Source of the DNA: Acidobacteriaceae bacterium
Lineage (GTDB): Bacteria > Acidobacteriota > Terriglobia > Terriglobales > Acidobacteriaceae
Assembly (NCBI GenBank): GCA_003162255.1
Contig: PMMJ01000382.1
Location: forward strand, 2,585 to 16,173
Length of the DNA: 13,589 nucleotides
Direction: 5' to 3'
Positions 1-7,759 of the stretch are shown here, one piece after another. The position numbers and the translations under genes are program-made. Within the stretch, counting starts at the first letter, position 1, and every line of letters begins with the position of its first letter. The notes beneath the pieces are model-generated. The model did not search any database. It was not told the origin of the DNA and saw only the letters and a list, made by a program, of their open reading frames with translations.

Positions 1-53
<53 letters not shown>

Positions 54-94
54 TTTGTTCAGGCATTTAGGAGCGTCCCACAGCCTGCTACAGT

Positions 95-299
95 CTACTG
101 GACGATCTGTTCTCTTTCCTGCTCATCTCCGAGCAACATCCCCACCACCTCGCGAGTTTGCCGCTCGATTAGCCGATGCGACACCGCGACCGTAGCCGTC
201 TATGGTCATGGCGATTGTCGAGTGACGCATCAACTCTTTCTGTTCAGACACAGGGGCACCGGTTTCATCCAGCCAAGTGCGGTGGGACAGTGGTGTCGA
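95..299 (-). pseudogene. Tyrosine recombinase (phage-type integrase) C-terminal relic
   Basis: On the minus strand, a frame from about 284 down to 154 encodes HRTWLDETGAP, then QKELMRHSTI and IDGYGRGV. This is the C-terminal signature of tyrosine recombinases, in which the Tyr of the YG pair is the nucleophile and the His of MRH belongs to the third catalytic box. At about 150-156 the frame breaks: a net one-base shift restores the usual tail (NREVVGMLLGDEQEREQ) ending at TAG 95-97, whereas the unshifted frame stops at 123-125. The Arg-His pair normally just before HRTW appears only in another frame (CGACAC, rc of 293-298), so a second disruption is likely. The N-terminal and core-binding domains are absent. 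The relic points at the tRNA-Leu and its tail ends about 40 bp from the CCA, as expected for an element that used this tRNA as attachment site. It is non-functional. No other gene is seen between 54 and 363. Confidence 0.72.
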
Positions 300-363
300 G
301 CAGGAGATTCGCCTGGACGACATGCCCGACAGTACGTGAACCTCACCTCTGTATTTAAGTTCG

Positions 364-1623
364 TCAGTTGGCAGGTTCAGGTTCCAGCGTGCGCACCAGC
401 CAGGGAATAATCACCTCTTTGAAAATGCGCGGATCAGGCCACACTTTGACCTCGCGCCCTAGGTGACCGCCCTGCGGATTGATCCATGCCGTTTTCGGTA
501 CATCGCCTTTGTCGAGGAGCAGGTAGATGTCGGAGATCGGCACCTGCGTGTCGAGCACTCCGGCAAGAATAAGCATGGGCGCCATCGGCTTGCCGAGCAG
601 TCCTTGTTTGACGAGCGACATCTTCGGCAAGACTTCCGCCATTTCATCCACAGTCTTCACGTTGTCGAAAATCGCCATTAATGCCGGGACCTGATCGAAG
701 AGGTATTCACGGTTGCCGATCAGGGAATTCATCAGAAAGTCTTTTTGAAAAAAAGTATCGGTGGGCGGGGACTGGGCGCTCGCTCCCTTCAAGCGGGCGC
801 GCTCTACGATCGCCATCTTTGTGGCCCAATACGCGCCCCAACTGACGCCGTGCATGGCAACTCGGTTCTTGTCGATCTCGGGCCTGGTGGCAATGTAATC
901 CAGTACGCGAGATAGCATGCGCTCTGCATTTTCGCTGACCTTAATGGGAGACTGACCGGTGCCAGGACCATCCACGGCCAGAAAGCCGATGCCGAACGGC
1001 AGGATCGCGCTGAAGCTTTCAGATAAATCCTCCTTGCGGCTGTCCAGTCCATTCACGGCCAACACGAGAGGCACAGGACCGTTCGAGTTTTTCGGCAAGC
1101 GCAGGTAGCCGATAATTTCTTTTCCTTCAAATGGGATTCGCACGATTTCGAGCGGTGGATCCCAGAAGCGCGCGTGCGCCCGGAAAGCCTCGATCGCTTT
1201 TTCGTACGAGCGCTGCTTGCCGGGAGAGGCGGGAATGGGCCAACGTCCGAAAGAATAAAGCCGCCACGCGCGGATGTAGTCGGCGTTCGCTTTCGTCGGG
1301 TCGGTCTTCTCCAGCGACTTGGCTTCATTCATGTAGCGGTCGGCCACTCCCATAAAGGCCGCCGCCCACTCGTCTTTATCCCGAGTATGGATGGAGGCGA
1401 AGGCTTCCTTGACGTCGCCGGGATCAAGTCCGATGAGCGGATACTGGCCTACTTCGGCGCGGTGGATGGCTTCGATTTTGATCTCATCGATGGTTCGCTC
1501 CGCGCGCTGCTGCGCAAAGCACGGGACGCTCAGCAGGACCATCAGCGTCAGAGCGATTGCTAATGAAGTCTCCAATGACGTCTTAAGTCGAGCCGATTGA
1601 TGATGCCGTAATGGTGTTGACAC
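364..1623 (-). CDS. Exported alpha/beta hydrolase (esterase/dienelactone-hydrolase-like)
   Basis: A 419-residue serine hydrolase, probably periplasmic. The GTG start at 1623 is chosen because AGGAAAGGA lies just upstream and a signal peptide follows directly (hydrophobic core about residues 18-34, cleavage near CFA-QQ at 37-38); the frame stays open upstream but that extension is Arg-rich and lacks such support. Residues about 70-155 form a helical cap region (RAWRLYSFGRWPIPASPGK). The alpha/beta fold then shows the oxyanion strand (LAVNGLDSRKEDL, 188-200), the DGPGTGQS turn (218-225), the nucleophile elbow G-V-S-W-G with Ser261, Asp358 in AGVLDTQVP and His387 in GGHLGRE: a complete Ser-Asp-His triad. 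Cap plus IPFEG/GYLRLP resembles the FrsA/2,6-dihydroxypseudooxynicotine hydrolase group (DUF1100-like). It lies 74 bp downstream of the receptor gene on the same strand and may release small molecules for uptake. The substrate is unknown; an ester or C-C bond is possible. Confidence 0.85.
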   Translation of the reverse strand: MSTPLRHHQSARLKTSLETSLAIALTLMVLLSVPCFAQQRAERTIDEIKIEAIHRAEVGQYPLIGLDPGDVKEAFASIHTRDKDEWAAAFMGVADRYMNEAKSLEKTDPTKANADYIRAWRLYSFGRWPIPASPGKQRSYEKAIEAFRAHARFWDPPLEIVRIPFEGKEIIGYLRLPKNSNGPVPLVLAVNGLDSRKEDLSESFSAILPFGIGFLAVDGPGTGQSPIKVSENAERMLSRVLDYIATRPEIDKNRVAMHGVSWGAYWATKMAIVERARLKGASAQSPPTDTFFQKDFLMNSLIGNREYLFDQVPALMAIFDNVKTVDEMAEVLPKMSLVKQGLLGKPMAPMLILAGVLDTQVPISDIYLLLDKGDVPKTAWINPQGGHLGREVKVWPDPRIFKEVIIPWLVRTLEPEPAN

Positions 1624-1645
1624 GGGATGAGTTCCTTTCCTGTTG

Positions 1646-1677
1646 GAAAAAGATGGGGCCGGAGGGAGGTCCGGCCC
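1646..1677 (-). terminator. Terminator or attenuator hairpin between receptor and hydrolase genes
   Basis: On the minus strand, 20 bp after the receptor stop codon, GGGCCGGA and TCCGGCCC form a perfect 8-bp GC-rich stem with a 6-base loop (1656-1677). Then CATC and a run of five T follow (1651-1647 on the plus-strand numbering). The T run is short and set off by four bases, so termination may be partial. The hydrolase ribosome site follows almost at once, leaving no room for a clear separate promoter. Read-through into the hydrolase gene is therefore likely. Confidence 0.6.
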
Positions 1678-1697
1678 GACATGTGAAGCCTGCGCGA

Positions 1698-4600
1698 TCA
1701 GAAAATAAGCTTCAGGCCGAGTTGCACCGAGCGCGGGCCTCCCGAACCTACGGCCGGGTTGGCGGCGGCGACGTCGGGCGTGGCGCACCCGCAGCCGAAG
1801 CCGCCCACGGAAGGATCATTGAAACCGAAACCATTCTGGCCGCCATAAGGATTGGCGAAGTTGGGATGATTGAAAATGTTGAAGAACTCGGCCCGGAACT
1901 GGATGCGGAACTGCTCACCGAAATGCCAGTTCTTCCCAACCGAGAAGTCCACATTGCGGAAACCGGAATCGGGGAAAATGTTGCGGCCCATGGTACCGAA
2001 GGTTCCGAGCGCCGGAGGAATCATGACGGAGTTCCCTTTGGCGTAGCAGCCGAAGAGATTGAGCGCGGCAGTAGCCGCGCCGGGATTTCCCCCATCCAGC
2101 GCTAGAGCTTTCGTCGTGCAAGCTGAGGGCAGGCCGGTTGTCGCCACGGTGTACTGCGGAATTCCCGCCGGTCCCGACTTGAAATCATCAGGGTTGCCAA
2201 AGAGATCCCAACGAATGGGGCTGTTCGCCGGGGGACTGACGGGTAGCGCACCTATGCCGGCAGCGTCGGTTCCCTCATCCATAGCCCCCCAGTGTTGCGG
2301 GCTTTGCAGGTTGATGATGGAGTTAAGTTCCCAACCTTCGAGGGTCTGGGCGTAGCCCTTTTTGCCGGGAATCGCGTAGGTAAGCGAAACGGTGAGGCGA
2401 TGGCGGACATCGAAATCGCTGTTGGCATATTCCGCGCCTGGGTTGTAGGCGTTCTGTGGCAGGCCCGATCCGTATCCGAAATCCCAGTTTGCGCCCACGT
2501 CATCGAGAGAGTGCGAGTAGGTGTAACCGGCCACCATGCTCAAGCCATGATAGTTTCTGGAGTTCAAGGTTACTTGCAGACCGTTGTAATTGGACCGATA
2601 GACGTTGCCCATCTGGAAAATGTTGCTCAGATAGGGGAACTTCGTGTAGAAGGGCTGATTCGTGATCTCATACCCCGTGAAGGGATCATTGTCGGGAGCA
2701 CAGTTGTTGTATCCGGTGGAAGCGCTGTTTAGGCACGCGGTTAGGGTACCGGCACCGGTACCGGCGGGCGTCCAGCCCGATCCCACCGGCGGCTGGTTAA
2801 TGTCGCGAATGCCGGTTAGATTGCCACCGTGGTTGCCGACATAGGCCATCTCCAACGTAAGGTTCGGGGTAAACGCGTGTTGCAGACTGAGGGTCCAGTT
2901 CCACACGTAGGGCGTAGTTAGATTGTGGTCCACAGTCATGATGGGGCAGGGATTTGGCGGGGCGCAATCGATCGTGGTATTGAAAACCGGTGTGTTGTCC
3001 CAAGTCGTCCCGGGACCAAAGGACAAGAAATTTTTTGTAGTGACGTTTCCGGTGGTGATCGTGCCACCGGGGTCGATCGGGGCACCTGCGTTAAGACCGC
3101 CCGTCGGAACACTTCCCGGGCCAAAGGCGTTATTGAAGGCGATGAACGACTGCCAATTAATGGTTTCGTAAACCAGCCCGACGCCGCCTCGGATCACGGT
3201 GGATCCTTTGCCGTTGGTATCCCAGGCAAATCCGAAGCGTGGGGCGAAGTTCTTATGGTCGGGATTGTAGAGGCTGCTGATCTTGTTAGTGCCGGTGTCC
3301 ACCTGCACCAAGCCCACGTTCGGGTCAAAATTACCCAGGAGGTTGTGCGCTTCCTGAGGGACGCTGCTGAACTCGTATCGCACTCCGAAGTTCACGGTCA
3401 GATTCTTGGTGGCCCGCCAGTCATCCTGGAAGAACGCGCCATAGGCCCAGTTATGGAGTTGCAGCGTCGGATTTCCTACCTCCAACGTCGACTTAAACGG
3501 CAAACCCGCAAAGAAGTCCTCGAGCGGTGTAGAAGTGGTGCCGTTCAACACCGAGCCGAGGAAAGTAATGCTGCCTCGCGCATTCCCGTACGAGGCGTTC
3601 CTGACGTCGCTGCGATGCAGTTCACCGCCGAATTTCAGCGCGTGCTTGCCGGCGGTGTAGGAAACGTGATCGATGAACTGCGTGATGGAGTCGGGTCCCT
3701 GGAACTTTGGCCATTTGAAGCCGCCCAGGCCGGGAAAGAAATATCCGCCAAACCCAATGCGCGGCAGTCCGCCGGTGTTTGGACCCGAGAGGCCGCCGGT
3801 GTCAAGCCCGTAGCTGGACCCGGGCGTGTTGAGATCGCCGGGCAGCGTCGGTTGGTAGAGCCGGTTGTATCCAACGCGCGCTTCGTTCACCCAATGGGGA
3901 TTGGGATTCCACGCCCAGTTTCCGCCAACCACCTGGGCGCGTGTGTGAATGTTCGACCTCCATTTCGATTGCAACTCCGGAAAGTCTTCCACCGTCCCCG
4001 TGTTGTTCCCGAAGAAATACATCCCGCTGATGCGGTTATTTTGGTTGATGCTGAAATCCACTTTGCCGATCGCATTGTAGACTTTGACGTCGTTGGAGAA
4101 TCCATTCGGGATGTTGATGTTGGGATTATTGTTTGTGGGGAAGCCGGTTCCGTCGCAGGTGCCTGAGGACGTGCACCCGGAGATCTTCAAGCTGGCTGGA
4201 CTCACCGTGACTCCTCCTGCCTGAAGATCCGCGATTACGTTGGGGATGCTGTCGGCACAGTCGCCCGTGGTAAGAAACAAGCACGTGCCATTGGCTGGCA
4301 TGCTCACCATCGAGGGACTAGTTACTCCCCCGAAAGAGTTTCCCACGTCGTAGATCTGCCCTTCGTAAGCGCCAAAGAAAAACACTCTGTCTTTAACGAT
4401 CGGGCCGCCGCCGCTGCCGCCGTATTGTTCCAGAGTTCTGTCGAGCTTAGCGTTGGGTACGGTGTTGAAATAGTTGCGAGCGTCCGTGTGTACACCGTCG
4501 CGGCCAAAAGCGAAGCCAGTGCCGTGAATCTGGTTGGTGCCGGACTTGAGACCGACGTTAACCACCGCCCCAGGTTTCCACCCGAACTCTGCCGGCGCTA

Positions 4601-5294
4601 GTTCTTCCACATTAAACTCCTGAATCGAGTCGATGGGCAGAATGGTCGCCGAATCGCCAGCGATTCCGGCGCCATTGATAATGGCTTGGCCAGAGTAGGG
4701 CTCGCTGTTGAACAATCCCTCCACGAAGTAGGCGTTGTCTTCCGCGCGCAGTCCGTTTGTGCTCGTCGTAGAAAATCCGCCGCCGGGATAGCGTTCCACA
4801 CCGGGACGCAACTGGAGTAGGTTCTCGTAGTTGCGGCCGTTCAGCGGCAGATCGTTGATCTCCGCGTTGCTCAGAGTGCCGCCCAGAGTCGAGGATGTTG
4901 TATCGACCAGCGGAACCTCGTCGGTAACAACCACGGTCTCGGAGACTTGTCCGGCCGGGAGCGTTATGTCGACGCGCAGGTCCTGCGCCACTTCCACCAC
5001 TATATTTACGCGCTCCACACTCTTGAAGCCCTTTGCTTCCGCGCGGACCTTGTAAGCTCCAGGCTGCAAATCCGGGGCGGAGTAGTTTCCCGAGCTATCG
5101 GTGGCGACGACACGGGTCGTGCCGCGCTGAACATCGGTAACGACTACCGCGGCACCGGCCACGGCAGCGCCGGATTGATCGCTAACGCTCCCGAGAATGC
5201 GGCCGGCCGTGGTTTGGGAAAACGTGAAAACAGAGACGGATAGCAATAGGCAGACGGTGCCCAAGACTCGAATGCCATTCAACGGAGAATGCAT
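1698..5294 (-). CDS. Oar-type TonB-dependent outer-membrane receptor with carboxypeptidase-regulatory-like domain
   Basis: A 1198-residue outer-membrane transporter, probably taking up a ligand with energy from TonB-ExbBD. The ATG at 5294 is chosen because GGAGGT sits five bases upstream and a signal peptide follows (hydrophobic about 8-26, ending FTFSQ); a TTG four codons earlier is in frame but lacks this spacing. Residues about 31-112 form a carboxypeptidase-regulatory-like beta-sandwich (GRILGSVSDQSGAAVAGA, then SSGNYSAPDLQPGAYKV). Residues about 118-255 form the plug, with DLPLNGRNYENLLQLRPGV, GLRAEDNAYFVEG and PGAVVNVGLKSGTNQIHG. The rest is a beta barrel, with alternating strands such as NLTVNFGVRYEF and RIQFRAEFFNIFNHPNF, ending on LGLKLIF with the C-terminal Phe typical of BamA substrates. 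Length and architecture match the Oar-like receptors abundant in Acidobacteriota. The ligand cannot be assigned; peptide or oligosaccharide are common guesses for the family. It is transcribed divergently from the dehydrogenase cluster. Confidence 0.93.
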   Translation of the reverse strand: MHSPLNGIRVLGTVCLLLSVSVFTFSQTTAGRILGSVSDQSGAAVAGAAVVVTDVQRGTTRVVATDSSGNYSAPDLQPGAYKVRAEAKGFKSVERVNIVVEVAQDLRVDITLPAGQVSETVVVTDEVPLVDTTSSTLGGTLSNAEINDLPLNGRNYENLLQLRPGVERYPGGGFSTTSTNGLRAEDNAYFVEGLFNSEPYSGQAIINGAGIAGDSATILPIDSIQEFNVEELAPAEFGWKPGAVVNVGLKSGTNQIHGTGFAFGRDGVHTDARNYFNTVPNAKLDRTLEQYGGSGGGPIVKDRVFFFGAYEGQIYDVGNSFGGVTSPSMVSMPANGTCLFLTTGDCADSIPNVIADLQAGGVTVSPASLKISGCTSSGTCDGTGFPTNNNPNINIPNGFSNDVKVYNAIGKVDFSINQNNRISGMYFFGNNTGTVEDFPELQSKWRSNIHTRAQVVGGNWAWNPNPHWVNEARVGYNRLYQPTLPGDLNTPGSSYGLDTGGLSGPNTGGLPRIGFGGYFFPGLGGFKWPKFQGPDSITQFIDHVSYTAGKHALKFGGELHRSDVRNASYGNARGSITFLGSVLNGTTSTPLEDFFAGLPFKSTLEVGNPTLQLHNWAYGAFFQDDWRATKNLTVNFGVRYEFSSVPQEAHNLLGNFDPNVGLVQVDTGTNKISSLYNPDHKNFAPRFGFAWDTNGKGSTVIRGGVGLVYETINWQSFIAFNNAFGPGSVPTGGLNAGAPIDPGGTITTGNVTTKNFLSFGPGTTWDNTPVFNTTIDCAPPNPCPIMTVDHNLTTPYVWNWTLSLQHAFTPNLTLEMAYVGNHGGNLTGIRDINQPPVGSGWTPAGTGAGTLTACLNSASTGYNNCAPDNDPFTGYEITNQPFYTKFPYLSNIFQMGNVYRSNYNGLQVTLNSRNYHGLSMVAGYTYSHSLDDVGANWDFGYGSGLPQNAYNPGAEYANSDFDVRHRLTVSLTYAIPGKKGYAQTLEGWELNSIINLQSPQHWGAMDEGTDAAGIGALPVSPPANSPIRWDLFGNPDDFKSGPAGIPQYTVATTGLPSACTTKALALDGGNPGAATAALNLFGCYAKGNSVMIPPALGTFGTMGRNIFPDSGFRNVDFSVGKNWHFGEQFRIQFRAEFFNIFNHPNFANPYGGQNGFGFNDPSVGGFGCGCATPDVAAANPAVGSGGPRSVQLGLKLIF

Positions 5295-5334
5295 TACGAC
5301 CTCCAAATCCTCAGAGAGGATGGAACTGGTTTTC

Positions 5335-5345
5335 TGGTCGGACCC
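5335..5345. promoter_or_regulatory. Operator-like site 1 (TGGTCGGACCC), GntR/FCD type
   Basis: The sequence matches 10 of the 11 positions of the TGGT-N3-ACCA palindrome known for FadR-like GntR regulators. The identical core TGGTCGGACC recurs at 5428, and a close variant lies at 6916. It lies 41 bp upstream of the receptor ATG and about 40 bp downstream of the receptor transcription start I predict, so binding there would act as a roadblock. The regulator is inferred to be the GntR protein encoded at 6970-7740. Confidence 0.55.
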
Positions 5346-5388
5346 TTGCGACCGGTTTCGATCTGGGAAGAAAATCGAACGCTGGGAA

Positions 5389-5418
5389 GGTATATCCTTG
5401 ACACGGACTACCTGTCAA
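5389..5418 (-). promoter_or_regulatory. Predicted sigma70-type promoter for the receptor gene
   Basis: On the minus strand a perfect TTGACA (-35, rc of 5413-5418) is followed after 18 bases by TATACC (-10, rc of 5389-5394, four of six consensus positions). Transcription would start near 5382, leaving a leader of about 88 bases to the receptor ATG that contains operator-like site 1. It overlaps the plus-strand promoter at 5398-5425. Confidence 0.5.
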
Positions 5419-5425
5419 GTAGTAT
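5398..5425 (+). promoter_or_regulatory. Predicted sigma70-type promoter for the semialdehyde dehydrogenase gene
   Basis: A perfect TTGACA (5398-5403) is followed after 16 bases by TAGTAT (5420-5425, four of six consensus positions), giving a start near 5432 and a leader of about 76 bases. Operator-like site 2 (5428-5438) begins two bases after the -10 and covers the predicted start, a classic repression position. The -35 lies in a perfect inverted repeat, CTTGACA-N9-TGTCAAG (5397-5419), whose other arm is the -35 of the opposing promoter. Confidence 0.55.
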
Positions 5426-5427
5426 TG

Positions 5428-5438
5428 TGGTCGGACCG
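5428..5438. promoter_or_regulatory. Operator-like site 2 (TGGTCGGACCG), GntR/FCD type
   Basis: This second exact copy of TGGTCGGACC in the divergent region again matches 10 of 11 positions of TGGT-N3-ACCA. It overlaps the predicted transcription start of the dehydrogenase gene. Its centre is 93 bp from that of site 1, close to nine helical turns, so looping between bound dimers is possible but unproven. Confidence 0.6.
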
Positions 5439-5507
5439 CAGAACCTCTACCTACCTCGCGGCCACTACATATGGATGGAGCTGCCAAACGAAAGGGAAGA
5501 AACTAGA

Positions 5508-6872
5508 ATGGCGATAGCGACCATTAATCCTGCAACCGGCGAAGTCGTGAAGACTTTTGAGCCCCTTACCGGGGTACAAATTGAGCAGAAGTTGGAGTCG
5601 GCGGCTTCCGCGTACCAAAAGCATCGGCGAACTTCGTTCGCGGATCGGGCGAGCAAGATGCTGCGGGCAGCCGAGATTCTGGAGAAGGAAAAGGACGAGT
5701 GCGCCCATTTGATGACCCTTGAAATGGGCAAGCCTCTGAAGGCTGCCATTGCCGAGGCGCTGAAATGCGCCACGGGGTGCCGCTACTATGCCGAAAACGC
5801 CGAGAAATTTCTGGCCGACGAAGTTGTGGAAACCGGGGCGAAGCGCAGCTTCATCCGATATCTGCCGATTGGTCCCATCCTGGCTATCATGCCGTGGAAC
5901 TTTCCCTTTTGGCAGGTGTTTCGCTTCGTGGCTCCCGCATTCATGGCGGGAAATGTCGGGCTGCTGAAGCACGCTTCGAATGTTCCGCAGTGCGCGCTGA
6001 AGATCGAGGACATTGTTCGCCGCGCTGGTTTTGCCGAAGGTGTCTTCCAGACGCTGCTGATCGGCTCGGGGCCGGTCGATGGCATTCTGAACGATCGCCG
6101 CGTCGTCGCCGCAACTTTGACGGGGAGTGAGCAGGCGGGGATTCAAGTCGGCGTTTCTGCCGCCAAACGAATCAAGAAAGTCGTGCTGGAGCTGGGTGGC
6201 AGCGATCCTTTCATCGTGATGCCCAGCGCCGATCTGGATGCGACGGTCGCAACCGCAGTCGACGCGAGGATTCAGAACAACGGTCAGTCTTGTATCGCGG
6301 CCAAACGCTTTATCGTGGCGGACAAAATTGCCGACGAGTTCGAGCGCAAGTTCGTCAAACGCATGCAGGAGTTGCGCATTGGCGATCCGTTCGAGGAGAG
6401 CACTCAACTTGGTCCGCTGGCCAGTGCCGATGCGGTTTCTTCTCTTGACGCCGATGTGAAAAAAACCGTGGCCGCGGGTGCGCGTGTGCTGACCGGCGGC
6501 CATCCGCTGGATCGTCCCGGCAACTTCTATGCGCCGACTGTGCTGACTGACATTCCGAAAGAATCTCCGGCCTACAAAGAAGAATTCTTCGGCCCGGTGG
6601 CGTCGATCTTTTGCGTGAAGGATGTAGATCAAGCCATCCAGATCGCCAACGACAGCCGCTTCGGGCTCGGTGCCAGCGCGTGGACCAACGATCCGGCGGA
6701 AACCGAAAGATTCATTAACGAACTCGACGCCGGCATGGTTTTCCTGAACAAGATGGTGGCGTCCGATCCGCGCCTGCCTTTCGGCGGCGTGAAGTACTCG
6801 GGCCACGGGCGCGAACTGGCCGTACAAGGGATCCGCGAGTTTGTGAATATCAAGACGGTGTGGATACAGTAG
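5508..6872 (+). CDS. NAD(P)-dependent succinate-semialdehyde dehydrogenase family protein
   Basis: A 454-residue aldehyde dehydrogenase of normal length that oxidises an aldehyde, most likely a short carboxylic semialdehyde, to the acid with NAD(P)+ in the cytoplasm. The ATG at 5508 (AAGGGAAG upstream) matches the family N-terminus MAIATINPATGE; the frame is open further upstream but runs back through the promoter region. Landmarks: PWNFPFWQ with Asn131, the Rossmann region LLKHASNVPQCAL and LTGSEQAG (205-211), general base Glu228 in LELGGSDPF, nucleophile Cys262 in NNGQSCIAAKRF, EEFFGPV (358-364) and FLNKMVASDPRLPFGGVKYSGHGREL, shared with the YneI/Sad-like succinate-semialdehyde dehydrogenase group. 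Substrate preference is inferred from the family; related enzymes also take malonate, glutarate or other semialdehydes. It is the first gene of the plus-strand block, 97 bp before the GntR gene. The beta-hydroxyacid dehydrogenase two genes on could make or consume the same semialdehyde. Confidence 0.9.
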   Translation: MAIATINPATGEVVKTFEPLTGVQIEQKLESAASAYQKHRRTSFADRASKMLRAAEILEKEKDECAHLMTLEMGKPLKAAIAEALKCATGCRYYAENAEKFLADEVVETGAKRSFIRYLPIGPILAIMPWNFPFWQVFRFVAPAFMAGNVGLLKHASNVPQCALKIEDIVRRAGFAEGVFQTLLIGSGPVDGILNDRRVVAATLTGSEQAGIQVGVSAAKRIKKVVLELGGSDPFIVMPSADLDATVATAVDARIQNNGQSCIAAKRFIVADKIADEFERKFVKRMQELRIGDPFEESTQLGPLASADAVSSLDADVKKTVAAGARVLTGGHPLDRPGNFYAPTVLTDIPKESPAYKEEFFGPVASIFCVKDVDQAIQIANDSRFGLGASAWTNDPAETERFINELDAGMVFLNKMVASDPRLPFGGVKYSGHGRELAVQGIREFVNIKTVWIQ

Positions 6873-6904
6873 CGAGAAAGACGCGTGTGAGGCGTTCTTG
6901 TACT

Positions 6905-6933
6905 TTGCGGTACATTGGTTGGACCATTATACC
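6905..6933 (+). promoter_or_regulatory. Predicted promoter of the GntR gene
   Basis: TTGCGG (6905-6910) and TATACC (6928-6933) are separated by 17 bases. Operator-like site 3 lies between them, so a bound regulator would block its own polymerase site. A small inverted repeat, TGTAC-N6-GTACA (6899-6914), overlaps the -35. Just upstream, 6876-6899 can form an imperfect hairpin (loop GTGTGAG) that may partly end the dehydrogenase transcript. Confidence 0.4.
6916..6926. promoter_or_regulatory. Operator-like site 3 (TGGTTGGACCA), likely autoregulatory
   Basis: This is a full match to the TGGT-N3-ACCA palindrome and differs from sites 1 and 2 inside their shared 10-base core only in C to T at the fifth base. 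It lies between the predicted -35 and -10 elements, 44 bp upstream of the GntR start codon. Position and sequence together suggest that the FCD-type GntR protein represses its own gene and probably the downstream genes. Confidence 0.65.
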
Positions 6934-6969
6934 TATATGAGATCATCCGCCAATGTGATTGAGGTTCTA

Positions 6970-7740
6970 ATGACAAACGAGCCGGACGATTCCTTGGCCG
7001 CCAAGCCGGTGTACCGGACAGTAAAGACGTCTCGCCTGTTCGAGCAAATCGTGCAGCAGGTGGAAGATTCTATCCTGAAGGGCCAGCTCAAGCCGGGCGA
7101 CCAGTTGCCGGCGGAGCGCGATCTAGCCCAGAGGTTTGGGGTAAGCCGCACGGCCGTTCGAGAGGCAGTGAAGACCCTGCGTGAAAAAGGATTAGTCGAA
7201 GCCTATTCGGGGCGCGGCACTTTCGTGACGAATGGGACTTCCCATTCGATTCGGCAGTCACTGGATCTGATGATCCGCATCAACCAGCAGGAAGGGTTGG
7301 CGAATCTCGCCGAGTTGCGGCTGATACTGGAGCCGGAGATTGCCGGCATGGCCGCGTCCCGAATTGAGGAGCAACTCCTAAGCACGATGCGAGAAGCCGT
7401 CGCCGTGATGGATCGCAACCTGCATGACCCCGACGCCTACGTGGAAGCGGATCTCGACTTCCATCTGGCGCTGGCGGAAGCGGCAGCAAATCCGCTGATT
7501 CTCTCGCTCCTCGATTCCATTGTCGGCCTGTTACGCGAGCAGCGCAGCCGCATATTCAATGTGGACGGCGGACCGGAGCGAGGGCAGTTCCATCACAAGC
7601 GAATCCTGGCGGCCATTGAGGAGCACGATCCGAAGGCGGCGCGAAAGGCGATGCGCACTCATCTCAAGCAAGTCCTCGAGGATTCGTCTTTGGCAAAGAG
7701 CGGCTCGCACGGAAATTCGCACATCAAGCCGAATTCATAA
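6970..7740 (+). CDS. FadR/FCD-family GntR transcriptional regulator
   Basis: A 256-residue DNA-binding regulator. The ATG at 6970 is preceded by TGAGG at good spacing; earlier in-frame starts would place the operator-like site inside the coding region. The winged helix-turn-helix spans about residues 20-87, with GQLKPGDQLPAERDLAQRFG, SRTAVREAVKTLREKGLVE and the wing SGRGTFV. The FCD effector domain follows (about 108-235), with EADLDFHLALAEAA, HHKRILAAIEEHD and MRTHL. Asp161/Asp163, His165, His209 and His231 fit the metal-site residues of FCD proteins that sense carboxylate ligands. Such regulators are mostly ligand-released repressors of nearby catabolic genes. Three matching operators lie in the two promoters flanking the dehydrogenase gene. 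The beta-hydroxyacid dehydrogenase gene starts 19 bp after its stop, so the two are probably co-transcribed. The effector is unknown; a hydroxy or keto acid handled by this cluster is the natural guess. Confidence 0.92.
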   Translation: MTNEPDDSLAAKPVYRTVKTSRLFEQIVQQVEDSILKGQLKPGDQLPAERDLAQRFGVSRTAVREAVKTLREKGLVEAYSGRGTFVTNGTSHSIRQSLDLMIRINQQEGLANLAELRLILEPEIAGMAASRIEEQLLSTMREAVAVMDRNLHDPDAYVEADLDFHLALAEAAANPLILSLLDSIVGLLREQRSRIFNVDGGPERGQFHHKRILAAIEEHDPKAARKAMRTHLKQVLEDSSLAKSGSHGNSHIKPNS

Positions 7741-7759
7741 ACGAAGGGAATTTTGCTGC

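Noticed and set aside
1624..1788. Extending the hydrolase N-terminus upstream to 1788
   Set aside because: The extra 55 residues are Arg/Pro-rich, overlap the receptor gene and the terminator hairpin, and would bury the signal peptide. GTG at 1623 has a good ribosome site and starts the signal peptide correctly.
2925..4166. A 413-codon open frame antisense to the TonB receptor gene
   Set aside because: The receptor frame on the other strand is continuous with plug and barrel motifs. The antisense product has no signal, domain or ribosome site that I can support.
5289..5507. Extending the semialdehyde dehydrogenase upstream to 5289
   Set aside because: The extension crosses the divergent promoters and operator-like sites and has no family similarity, while ATG 5508 begins the family's usual N-terminus.
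5295..5507. A riboswitch in the leaders of the divergent genes
   Set aside because: I see no conserved riboswitch core or stable multi-stem arrangement. The short palindromes are better explained as promoter and operator elements.
5451..6827. A 458-codon open frame antisense to the semialdehyde dehydrogenase gene
   Set aside because: The plus-strand frame has every catalytic motif of the aldehyde dehydrogenase family. The antisense product is His/Arg-rich with no recognisable domain, a usual by-product of codon bias in GC-rich genes.
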